This document shows positions 1 to 7,376 of a stretch of DNA of 42,579 nt, in pieces; the stretch's first letter is position 1; each line of letters begins with the position of its first letter. The stretch lies in assembly GCA_018828585.1 (NCBI GenBank), contig JAHJVW010000004.1:1-42579 (forward strand), in the 5' to 3' direction. The notes under the pieces were generated by a model. That model searched no databases. It had not been told where the DNA came from and worked only from the letters and a program-made list of their open reading frames with translations. The DNA comes from Bacteroidota bacterium. GTDB taxonomy: Bacteria; Bacteroidota; Bacteroidia; Sphingobacteriales; Sphingobacteriaceae. Both the position numbers and the translations under genes were made by a program.

Positions 1-2
1 AC

Positions 3-35
3 AAAAAAGGCTTCGAAAATTTCGAAGCCTTTTTT
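3..35 (-). terminator. Intrinsic terminator of recA
   Basis: An 11-bp perfect stem (8-18 pairing with 20-30) is flanked by an A tract at 3-8 and a T tract at 30-35. Read on the minus strand it lies about 20 nt past the recA stop and ends in a U tract. Its symmetry means it could also act on the plus strand. Confidence 0.8.
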
Positions 36-54
36 GTTGCCTTATTTTGTAGAC

Positions 55-1071
55 CTATTCAGGTTCTACGGGTAAAGCAACACCAGAAACTGCACTTCTA
101 ATTTTTGCTTCTAACTCATCTGAAAGTTCAGGGTTATCCAATAATAATTGTTTAACGCCATCTCTTCCCTGCCCTAGTTTTGTATCTCCATAACTAAACC
201 ATGAACCTGCTTTTTTAACAATGCCATATTCTACACCTAAATCTATAATTTCTCCCACTTTTGAAATTCCCTGTCCAAACATGACATCAAACTCTGCAAT
301 TCTAAATGGTGGTGCAACTTTATTTTTTACAATTTTAACTTTTACTCTATTTCCAGAAACTTCATCAGAATCTTTAATCTGAGCAATTCTTCTAATATCT
401 AAACGAACAGAAGCATAAAATTTTAACGCATTACCACCTGTGGTGGTTTCAGGATTACCAAACATCACCCCAATTTTCTCTCTTAATTGGTTAATAAAGA
501 TGCAACAGCAGTTAGTTTTACTAATTGTTCCCGTTAATTTACGTAGGGCCTGAGACATTAAACGAGCGTGTAAACCCATCTTAGAATCACCCATTTCTCC
601 TTCAATCTCGCTTTTAGGTACCAATGCAGCTACAGAGTCAATCACAATCACATCTATCGCCCCCGAGCGGATTAAATTATCTGCAATTTCCAAAGCTTGC
701 TCTCCATTATCTGGCTGAGAGATCAATAAGTTCTCTACATCTACGCCTAATTTCTTTGCATAAAACTGATCAAATGCATGCTCCGCATCAATAAAAGCGG
801 CAATGCCTCCTTTTTTCTGAGCCTCTGCAATAATATGTGTAGCTAACGTAGTTTTACCCGACGATTCTGGTCCATATATTTCGACTACTCTTCCTTTAGG
901 CACACCGCCAATTCCTAGTGCAATGTCTAATCCTAAAGAACCTGTAGAGATAAAGTCAATAGCTTCAATTGGGGCATCTCCCAATTTCATGACTGCCCCT
1001 TTTCCGTAAGATTTTTCTAATTTATCTAAAGTTAATTGAAGGGCTTTTAATTTTTCAACGCTAGCGCTCAT
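55..1071 (-). CDS. recA: Recombinase RecA
   Basis: RecA is the cytosolic ATP-dependent strand-exchange protein of homologous recombination and the co-protease of the SOS response. The 338-residue product has the Walker A motif GPESSGKT at 67-74, the catalytic glutamate in FIDAEHAFD (Glu97), the Walker B segment [10 protein letters not shown] around 141-150, and the diagnostic stretch around [11 protein letters not shown] at 215-225 after the L2 loop. Its length is normal for the family and the C-terminal tail is short and acidic. The ATG at 1071 gives the expected N terminus. It is followed by its own terminator and is separated by 135 bp from nth on the same strand, so it is probably transcribed alone. 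I saw no convincing SOS box in the upstream gap. Confidence 0.98.
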   Translation of the reverse strand: MSASVEKLKALQLTLDKLEKSYGKGAVMKLGDAPIEAIDFISTGSLGLDIALGIGGVPKGRVVEIYGPESSGKTTLATHIIAEAQKKGGIAAFIDAEHAFDQFYAKKLGVDVENLLISQPDNGEQALEIADNLIRSGAIDVIVIDSVAALVPKSEIEGEMGDSKMGLHARLMSQALRKLTGTISKTNCCCIFINQLREKIGVMFGNPETTTGGNALKFYASVRLDIRRIAQIKDSDEVSGNRVKVKIVKNKVAPPFRIAEFDVMFGQGISKVGEIIDLGVEYGIVKKAGSWFSYGDTKLGQGRDGVKQLLLDNPELSDELEAKIRSAVSGVALPVEPE

Positions 1072-1206
1072 GTATAATATTTTTAGTATTTATTGACTGA
1101 TTTAATTTATAATACGCAAAAATGCTAATATTTTTGGTAATTTGCTAATTATTATTTTAAACTTAATTAATGAGTGTCATTATTCAAATTATTGTGGATA
1201 AAAAGA

Positions 1207-1959
1207 CTAAATGAGCGCTCTTTTTTTTAATTCTTTAGCGATTTTATCCTTCTTTAATTTCTGAGCTTTTTGTTTTTGCTTTCTGATTTCAGCATTCTCC
1301 TTCTTTTTTAGTGCAGAAGGAGTATGCTGCTGCTCATCATATTTACAAAAATGACTGATTGGACAAAGTTCACATTTCGGACTACGGGCTAAACAAATAT
1401 AACGGCCATGTAAAATGAGCCAATGATGGGCTATATGAATTTTATCCTGAGGAAGGTATTTAACTAATTGTTTTTCTACTGCTAACGGAGTTTTGGCTGC
1501 TGTAGTTAACCCTAAACGATTAGAAACACGAAATACATGCGTATCAACTGCCATTGCTGGCGCATTAAAAACAACAGAAGCAATCACATTTGCAGTTTTA
1601 CGTCCTACGCCTGGCATTTTTTGTAAATCATTAATGTCTTCAGGAACAATACCTCCGAAATCTCCTAACAAGATTTTAGCCATTCCAACCAAATGCTTTG
1701 CTTTATTATTTGGATAACTTACCGACCGGATATAAGTAAAAACTTCATCAGAAGTTGAAGCTGCTAATGATTCTACTGTTGGAAAGCGTTCGAATAATTT
1801 GGGCGTAACCTGATTAATACGCTTATCGGTACATTGTGCAGAAAGTATCACCGCAATTAATAGTTCAAAAGGATTGGTATAATGCAATTCAGTTTCGGCT
1901 TGAGGCTGATGTTTTGAGAAATAATTTACAAAAGCTTCGTAACGGTCTTTTTTAAGCAT
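1207..1959 (-). CDS. nth: Endonuclease III, DNA glycosylase/AP lyase
   Basis: This enzyme removes oxidised pyrimidines and nicks the abasic site in base excision repair. The 250-residue protein has the helix-hairpin-helix MPGVGRKTAN with the catalytic lysine (Lys121), the catalytic aspartate in AVDTHVFRV (Asp139), and the Fe-S loop with cysteines 189, 196, 199 and 205 in C-x6-C-x2-C-x5-C spacing. It is about 40 residues longer than the E. coli enzyme because of a lysine-rich C-terminal tail from about 210, which may add DNA affinity (inference). The neighbour recA is also a repair gene. The upstream binding-protein gene ends only 25 bp before this start, so the two may be cotranscribed. Confidence 0.95.
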   Translation of the reverse strand: MLKKDRYEAFVNYFSKHQPQAETELHYTNPFELLIAVILSAQCTDKRINQVTPKLFERFPTVESLAASTSDEVFTYIRSVSYPNNKAKHLVGMAKILLGDFGGIVPEDINDLQKMPGVGRKTANVIASVVFNAPAMAVDTHVFRVSNRLGLTTAAKTPLAVEKQLVKYLPQDKIHIAHHWLILHGRYICLARSPKCELCPISHFCKYDEQQHTPSALKKKENAEIRKQKQKAQKLKKDKIAKELKKRALI

Positions 1960-1984
1960 GAATTTGATTTATGATTGACGAATT

Positions 1985-2911
1985 TTATGATTCAAATTTT
2001 ATCCAACCTTCCCCTTCATAGCCAAAGGTCAAGTATTTAGGGGTGATGATTTCAGCTAAAATCTCGATGCTGTCCACTATTCTTGGACCACTTCTATTAA
2101 AATAAGCATTTCCATCAGCAATATAAACTCGATTATTTTTTACAGCCTGTAAATCTCGCCAGCTGGGTAAATTCAATAATAAATCTATTTCTTGCAGAGT
2201 TCTACTGATACTAAATCCGCATGGAGCAACAATAATGACATCCGGGTTTTCATCATAAATTTGTTGCCACTCTACAAAAGGCGAATGTTTTCCGTTTTCA
2301 GCTAAAATAGATTTCCCTCCCGCTATCTCCACTAATTCAGGAATCCAATTTCCTGCAACCATCATCGGTGAAAGCCATTCTACCATGACAACTTTAGGCT
2401 TATCAGGGAAAAACTTTAGTTTATGCCGAACGATATTAATCCTTTCCTCCAATTCCTCAATTAACTCATTTCCTTTTTCTTCAACACCTAATGCAATGGC
2501 GATTTCTTTAATCTCTTTAAAAATATCAGCTAAAACATTTGGCTGTAAAGAAATAATTTGAGTGTCTGAATTTACCAAATCACTCAAAGCTTCTTCCACA
2601 TCTTTTAAAGAAACTGCACAAACTTCACATTGTGCTTGGGTGATGATGACATCAGGCTTCAAACTTTTAATCAATTCTTTATCCACTTTATAAATAGATA
2701 ATGCATCGGATAATATTTCCTTTACCTGTGCATCAATCTGAGAACTATCCGTACCAGAAATAAATTTCGCATCGGAACAAATAGGAAGATTTTTCACACT
2801 TGCGGGAAAATCGCATTCATGCGAGCGACCCACCAAACATTCTTCTAACCCCAAGGCGCAGATAATTTCAGTTGCAGCCGGCAATAAGGAAATGATTCTT
2901 CTTTGATTCAT
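1985..2911 (-). CDS. BtuF-like substrate-binding-fold protein without signal peptide
   Basis: This 308-residue protein belongs to the helical-backbone metal/cobalamin binding-protein family (BtuF/FepB-like, COG0614). It starts directly with RRIISLLPAATEIICALG, the usual first strand-helix of the mature domain. No signal peptide or lipobox precedes it, so it is probably cytosolic. The motif TQAQCEVCAVS near residues 111-121 carries two closely spaced cysteines; as I recall, a CxxC here is typical of the signal-less branch of the family. The second lobe ends with the VIIVAPCGF and NNRVYIADG segments. No permease or ATPase genes are adjacent, so a transport role is doubtful and the ligand is unknown. 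The start is ATG, and it is divergent from the lipoprotein gene that follows. Confidence 0.75.
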   Translation of the reverse strand: MNQRRIISLLPAATEIICALGLEECLVGRSHECDFPASVKNLPICSDAKFISGTDSSQIDAQVKEILSDALSIYKVDKELIKSLKPDVIITQAQCEVCAVSLKDVEEALSDLVNSDTQIISLQPNVLADIFKEIKEIAIALGVEEKGNELIEELEERINIVRHKLKFFPDKPKVVMVEWLSPMMVAGNWIPELVEIAGGKSILAENGKHSPFVEWQQIYDENPDVIIVAPCGFSISRTLQEIDLLLNLPSWRDLQAVKNNRVYIADGNAYFNRSGPRIVDSIEILAEIITPKYLTFGYEGEGWIKFES

Positions 2912-2936
2912 TTATAAAGCTTTTATCTTATTTTGG

Positions 2937-2944
2937 CAAAGATA
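2937..2944 (-). promoter_or_regulatory. Putative Bacteroidota -7 box (TATCTTTG)
   Basis: The minus strand reads TATCTTTG, a full match to TAnnTTTG, 25 bp before the ATG of the BtuF-like gene. No clear -33 TTTG was found. The 38 to 77-bp divergent gap must also hold the promoter of the plus-strand lipoprotein gene, so the two probably overlap. Confidence 0.4.
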
Positions 2945-2988
2945 AAAATTTGAACGTCTTGATAAGCTCAACATATTTTAATAACGCT

Positions 2989-4620
2989 ATGAAGTTGAAA
3001 ATTGTTTCTTTTTTCGGGTTAGCATTAGTTTTTCTTTCTTCTTGTAACGCTGGAAAAGTTAACTCTGATAAAACAGTTTTTAACTTAAATTTAGATCAGG
3101 GATTAACTTCTTTAGATCCTGCTTTTGCCCGAAACCAGAATGTCTTATGGATGACCAACCAAATATTTAATGGTTTAGTGCAGATTGATGATCATTTAAA
3201 TATAAAACCATGCGTAGCAAAAAGTTGGGACATATCCGAAGATGGGAAAACCTATACCTTTCATTTAAGAGACGATGTTTATTTTCATGATGATATTTTA
3301 TTTAAAAATGGAAAAGGAAGAAAAGCGGTATCCAACGATTTTAAATATAGTTTTTCTCGAATTATCGATCCTAAAATCGCTTCGTCTGGAGCTTGGATTT
3401 TTAATGATAAAGTTGATGATCAAGAAGCTTTTCAAGCGCCGAATGATTCCACATTTGTGATACAACTTAACAAACCTTTTCCACCGTTTCTTTCTATGCT
3501 TTCGGCGCAATACTGCTCCGTTATTCCGTTTGAGGTTGCTGAGCATTATGGTAAAGAGTTTAGAACTCACCCAATTGGCACTGGTCCATTTCAATTTAAA
3601 TACTGGAAAGAAAGTGAAGTCTTGGTACTCTTAAAAAATGAGCATTACTTTGAAAAAGACAGCACAGGAATTCAGTTACCTTATCTAGATGCTGTAAAAG
3701 CTACTTTTATTCCTGATAAGCAAACCGCCTTTATGGAATTTATTAAAAAGAAACTGGACTTCTTTAATAGTGTTGACGGAAGCTATCGTGATGACATCTT
3801 GACCAAAGGTGGTACCATGACCGATAAATATAAAGGAAAGTTTAAGTTAAGGAAAGGCTCTTATTTGAATACCGAATATTTAGGAATGCTAGTGGATAGC
3901 AGTTTAGCGATTGTGAAAAATTCGCCACTGAAATACAAAAAAGTAAGGCAGGCGATTAATTATGCAATCAATAGAGAAAGGTTAGTTAAATACCTGAGAA
4001 ACAGTATTGGAATACCAGGAAATTCAGGATTTATACCTGCGGGAATGCCTGGTTTTAATGCTAAAGCTGTGAAAGGATATCCTTATAATCCAGAAAAATC
4101 TAAAGAATTATTAGCTGAAGCTGGATTTCCGGAAGGAAAAGGAATGGGTGAAGTTACGTTAAGTACCACTACAACTTATAAAGATTTAATAGAATTTATT
4201 CAGGGCGAATTAAGCAACGTAGGGATAAAATCTAAAATAGAAGTCAATCAAAGTGCATCATTACGAGAAACAATTGCTAAAAGACAAGTAAACTTTTTTA
4301 GAGGAAGTTGGATTGCCGATTATGCAGATGGTGAAATTTATCTTTCTATGTTTTATTCTAAAAACTATGTTCCAATAGGTCCAAACTACACCAGTTTCAA
4401 TAATAAGGAGTTTGATAAAATGTACGAGCAAATCAATTACATTAAAAATGATCAAGAAAGGTATAAACTTTATCAAAAAATGGATCAATTGATGATGAAT
4501 GAATCACCTGTTGTTCCCTTATTTTATGATGAATTTGTGAATCTTTATCAGAATAACATTTCTGGCTTGAGTAATAATGCTCAAAATTTATTGGTTTTGA
4601 AAAACGTTAAGAAACAATAA
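2989..4620 (+). CDS. Family 5 (peptide/nickel type) substrate-binding lipoprotein
   Basis: This is an extracytoplasmic solute-binding protein of the SBP_bac_5 family (OppA/DppA-like). The ATG at 2989 is chosen over an upstream TTG at 2950 because it gives a clean lipoprotein signal, MKLKIVSFFGLALVFLSSC, with the lipid-modified cysteine at 19. The 543-residue protein has the family landmarks: LTSLDPAFARNQ near the mature N terminus, WDISEDGKTYTFHLRDDVYF, the GTGPFQFKYW segment, and the C-terminal lobe with VRQAINYAINRERLV. No permease or ATPase genes adjoin it, which I believe is common for these lipoproteins in Bacteroidota. The substrate is likely a peptide but is not shown by the sequence. 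It converges with the TonB receptor gene. Confidence 0.88.
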   Translation: MKLKIVSFFGLALVFLSSCNAGKVNSDKTVFNLNLDQGLTSLDPAFARNQNVLWMTNQIFNGLVQIDDHLNIKPCVAKSWDISEDGKTYTFHLRDDVYFHDDILFKNGKGRKAVSNDFKYSFSRIIDPKIASSGAWIFNDKVDDQEAFQAPNDSTFVIQLNKPFPPFLSMLSAQYCSVIPFEVAEHYGKEFRTHPIGTGPFQFKYWKESEVLVLLKNEHYFEKDSTGIQLPYLDAVKATFIPDKQTAFMEFIKKKLDFFNSVDGSYRDDILTKGGTMTDKYKGKFKLRKGSYLNTEYLGMLVDSSLAIVKNSPLKYKKVRQAINYAINRERLVKYLRNSIGIPGNSGFIPAGMPGFNAKAVKGYPYNPEKSKELLAEAGFPEGKGMGEVTLSTTTTYKDLIEFIQGELSNVGIKSKIEVNQSASLRETIAKRQVNFFRGSWIADYADGEIYLSMFYSKNYVPIGPNYTSFNNKEFDKMYEQINYIKNDQERYKLYQKMDQLMMNESPVVPLFYDEFVNLYQNNISGLSNNAQNLLVLKNVKKQ

Positions 4621-4649
4621 TTAAAACTTTTTAACTCCAAAAATTATCA

Positions 4650-4685
4650 AAAAAAAGCTTCACGAAAATTTGGGAAGCTTTTTTT
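4650..4685. terminator. Bidirectional terminator between convergent genes
   Basis: A stem formed by AAAGCTTC at 4654-4661 and GAAGCTTT at 4674-4681 has A and T tracts on its outer sides. It sits between the stop of the plus-strand lipoprotein gene and the stop of the minus-strand TonB receptor, so it can serve both. Confidence 0.7.
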
Positions 4686-4687
4686 AT

Positions 4688-7195
4688 TTAGTTATTTCCA
4701 GTACCGAGTCCGCCACCGCCGCCTTGGTCACCCTGTTTTAAGTCACTATTTTTAACTCCTTTTTCCTTTTGGCTTACTTTTAAAGATCCAAATCTCCAGC
4801 TAAAGTTCACACCCACAGATCTGAAAGGAATAGAGAAATTACTGTTCTGAGAGAATGAGGCTCCACTTATTTGAGAGTTAAAGTTTTTGCGCTCATTAAA
4901 TGGGTCTATCACATTTATACCAATGCTTCCTTTTTTATTGAAAAGATCCTTCTTCAATCCTAAATTCCACATATTGAATGATGGATTTTTTCCTTGGAAT
5001 GTTCTACGTGGTGAGTTAGTAATCAAAAATGTTTCGAAAGTAAACCCTTTAGGAAACAAATAGCTTGCACTAACAAATGCACTGTAAACAAAATAAGTTT
5101 TATTTGCCGCAGCAGAAGCAATTGTAGCATTTTGAGAATTCACATTAATATCATAAGAGTTAACATTGAAATTTCCGCGAAATGTTAGCGGCTTCACAGG
5201 ATTAACGGATCCAAAGAAATTAAATCCATAGGAGTTGTTTGTCCCTATATTTCCATAAGTGGTTAAAGATCCTACTTTATTATCTTCAGTTTTATAATTA
5301 CTTACTAAACTCTCTATTATATTTTTTGTGTTCCGATAATAAATTGCTGCATTGATGATTGTTGTTTTCACAAAAGTTGAATAACTGAATTCGTAATTAT
5401 CAGAAATTTCAGGTTTTAAGCTAGGGTTTCCCTGACTTGCATTATAAGGATCTGCTGAATTTCTGAAAGGATTCAAATAAAACAAGCTAGGCCTTGCAAT
5501 TCTTTTATTATAGCTCAGTTTTAAGGTTTGGAAGTTTTTGAAACTACGTGAAACAACAAAACTTGGTGTAAGATTTCCATAGTTATTAGAAAAAGGGGTG
5601 AAAATTGTTGTCCCAGTAGCTGCTCCCTTTATTTCAGTTGCTTCATATCTTGCCCCCAATTTAAATCCATATTTTTTAGCAAGTGTAAATCCAAATGTCG
5701 TATAACCTGCATATACATTTTGTGTATAATCATAAATGTAATTTCTATTTGGATTTACAAACGTTTTACCGTTAAATGGAATATATTGACTTTCTACTTT
5801 AGAGTCATTAGAGATATCTCTTAAAATGGTTTTTACGCCAAACTCCCAAACTATTTTTTTGAATGGTTGCACATAATCTACTTGAAAAGTTTTTTCCTTA
5901 TTTATTGCATCACTGTTTCCAATCTCTGTTGAATCTCTAAAGTTCGAACCCGATGGATAAATAAAATCCGAGTTAAAATCGTTTTTAAGATTAGAGTTCG
6001 TTAATTGAAATGCAAAGGAAATTTCTTGTCCTTCTTTCTTAAATTTATGTGTAAAATCATTATTCCAATCATAACCAATAACTTTATTTTTGTTGTAAGA
6101 GTCTCTGTTGAAACTGAAATTATTTCCGCTAAAAATATTTTGATTAAAGTTATTCCCGTCAGTTGAAAACTGGAACCAATTACCTTTTAAACTCGAGCTA
6201 AAAGAATTATAATTATTAAAATCGTAATCGGCACCTAAAGATCCGTTAGTTGCAATTCTTTTAGTTTCGTTTTGTCCTGATTGACTTAAAGAAAAAGAGT
6301 TGTCATTACTTAATTTATTGAAACTTAGAATTGATGTTTGTGGCCAAGAAGCATAACCACCTGCATTACCAGAGACAGTTAATCTTCCAGTTTTAATGTT
6401 CAAATTTCCGTTACCACTATTTTGACGCGTTCCAACACCTGCATTTATAGAACCGCTAACACCTTCTAAATTTGTTTTTTTGGTGATAATATTCACAATA
6501 CCTGAAGTACCTTCTGCATCATACTTAGCAGATGGCGATGTGATTACCTCTACACTTTTAATTTGATCCGCAGGGATAGCTTTAAGCGCATCCGCCATAT
6601 TTCCTGCCATCACACCTGATGGTTTTCCATTAATTAAAACTTTTACATTCGAACTTCCTCGAAGTGATAAATTTCCATCATAATCAACAGATAACAAAGG
6701 AACTTTTCTTAATACATCTGTAGAATTTCCACCAGAAATCGTGACGTCCTTCTCTGCATTGTAAACAATCTTATCAATTTTATTTTCTACTAAAGATTTT
6801 TCGCCAGTAACGGTTACTTCATTTAACATTTTAGCATTTGGAGATAAAATGATGTTCCCTAAATTTAAATCAAGCTTAGAACCTGTTGTCTCAACCGGAT
6901 CAATGATTTTACTATTATAACCAATAAAAGAAAGAGTTAATCTGTATTTACCAGGTTTGATATTTTCTAATTTAAAAGACCCCTTATCATCTGCCAATGT
7001 GCCATTCGTCGCTTTTGTTTGTCCACTTCTTGATAAAGAAATAGTTGCATAATCGACTGGCTTTTTAGTTAAAGAATCGATAATGGCACCAGTGATTTTA
7101 CCAGTAATTGTTGTTTGTGATCCTCCTCCTGGAAATTGCGCATAAATCATGTGCGAAATCAGGATAAAGCATATTAAAATGTATAAACGTTTCAT
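4688..7195 (-). CDS. TonB-dependent outer-membrane receptor, OMP_b-brl_3 type
   Basis: This is an outer-membrane beta-barrel transporter energised by TonB. The ATG at 7195 is chosen because it gives the signal peptide MKRLYILICFILISHMIYAQ; an in-frame start further upstream would run through the leuS terminator. The 835-residue protein has a carboxypeptidase-regulatory-like domain (about 28-115, TITGKITGAIID...ATISL), a plug domain (about 130-240, DVLRKVPLLSVDYDGNLSLRG, then VLINGKPSG), and a long barrel rich in aromatic strands. It ends in a Gly-rich tail after the last strand VGVNFSWRFG. This architecture is the PF14905-like family rather than SusC, and no SusD gene is adjacent. The substrate is unknown. 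It appears monocistronic. Confidence 0.9.
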   Translation of the reverse strand: MKRLYILICFILISHMIYAQFPGGGSQTTITGKITGAIIDSLTKKPVDYATISLSRSGQTKATNGTLADDKGSFKLENIKPGKYRLTLSFIGYNSKIIDPVETTGSKLDLNLGNIILSPNAKMLNEVTVTGEKSLVENKIDKIVYNAEKDVTISGGNSTDVLRKVPLLSVDYDGNLSLRGSSNVKVLINGKPSGVMAGNMADALKAIPADQIKSVEVITSPSAKYDAEGTSGIVNIITKKTNLEGVSGSINAGVGTRQNSGNGNLNIKTGRLTVSGNAGGYASWPQTSILSFNKLSNDNSFSLSQSGQNETKRIATNGSLGADYDFNNYNSFSSSLKGNWFQFSTDGNNFNQNIFSGNNFSFNRDSYNKNKVIGYDWNNDFTHKFKKEGQEISFAFQLTNSNLKNDFNSDFIYPSGSNFRDSTEIGNSDAINKEKTFQVDYVQPFKKIVWEFGVKTILRDISNDSKVESQYIPFNGKTFVNPNRNYIYDYTQNVYAGYTTFGFTLAKKYGFKLGARYEATEIKGAATGTTIFTPFSNNYGNLTPSFVVSRSFKNFQTLKLSYNKRIARPSLFYLNPFRNSADPYNASQGNPSLKPEISDNYEFSYSTFVKTTIINAAIYYRNTKNIIESLVSNYKTEDNKVGSLTTYGNIGTNNSYGFNFFGSVNPVKPLTFRGNFNVNSYDINVNSQNATIASAAANKTYFVYSAFVSASYLFPKGFTFETFLITNSPRRTFQGKNPSFNMWNLGLKKDLFNKKGSIGINVIDPFNERKNFNSQISGASFSQNSNFSIPFRSVGVNFSWRFGSLKVSQKEKGVKNSDLKQGDQGGGGGLGTGNN

Positions 7196-7224
7196 TATAT
7201 TGATTTTTTTTCCATGATAAGACA

Positions 7225-7238
7225 TTTGAAGCTTCAAA
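7225..7238. repeat. 14-bp perfect palindrome upstream of the TonB receptor
   Basis: TTTGAAGCTTCAAA is self-complementary and lies 30 bp upstream of the receptor ATG. Its position would suit a dimeric repressor or activator. No adjacent regulator gene points to a binder, and an AT-rich palindrome of this size could arise by chance. Confidence 0.3.
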
Positions 7239-7282
7239 ATGTTACGTCTTTTTTTTAAAAAATAGTACCATTTATATTTCAT

Positions 7283-7311
7283 AAAAAAAGCCACTATGAG
7301 TGGCTCTTTTT
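7283..7311 (-). terminator. Intrinsic terminator of leuS
   Basis: A 7-bp stem (AGCCACT at 7289-7295 with AGTGGCT at 7299-7305, loop ATG) is followed on the minus strand by a U tract from the A run at 7283-7288. It lies about 70 bp past the leuS stop. Confidence 0.75.
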
Positions 7312-7376
7312 ATGTCTAACTTTCTAATTAATAATTCCTGATGCGGGATCAAATTGACGTTTTATGGATTTATCAA

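Noticed and set aside
2950-2988. Upstream TTG start for the substrate-binding lipoprotein
   Set aside because: It would add 13 residues in front of a perfect lipoprotein signal peptide and lies in the divergent promoter region.
2989-7195. Polysaccharide-utilisation locus
   Set aside because: The TonB receptor is not SusC-like, no SusD is present and the GH5 gene lies 25 kb away.
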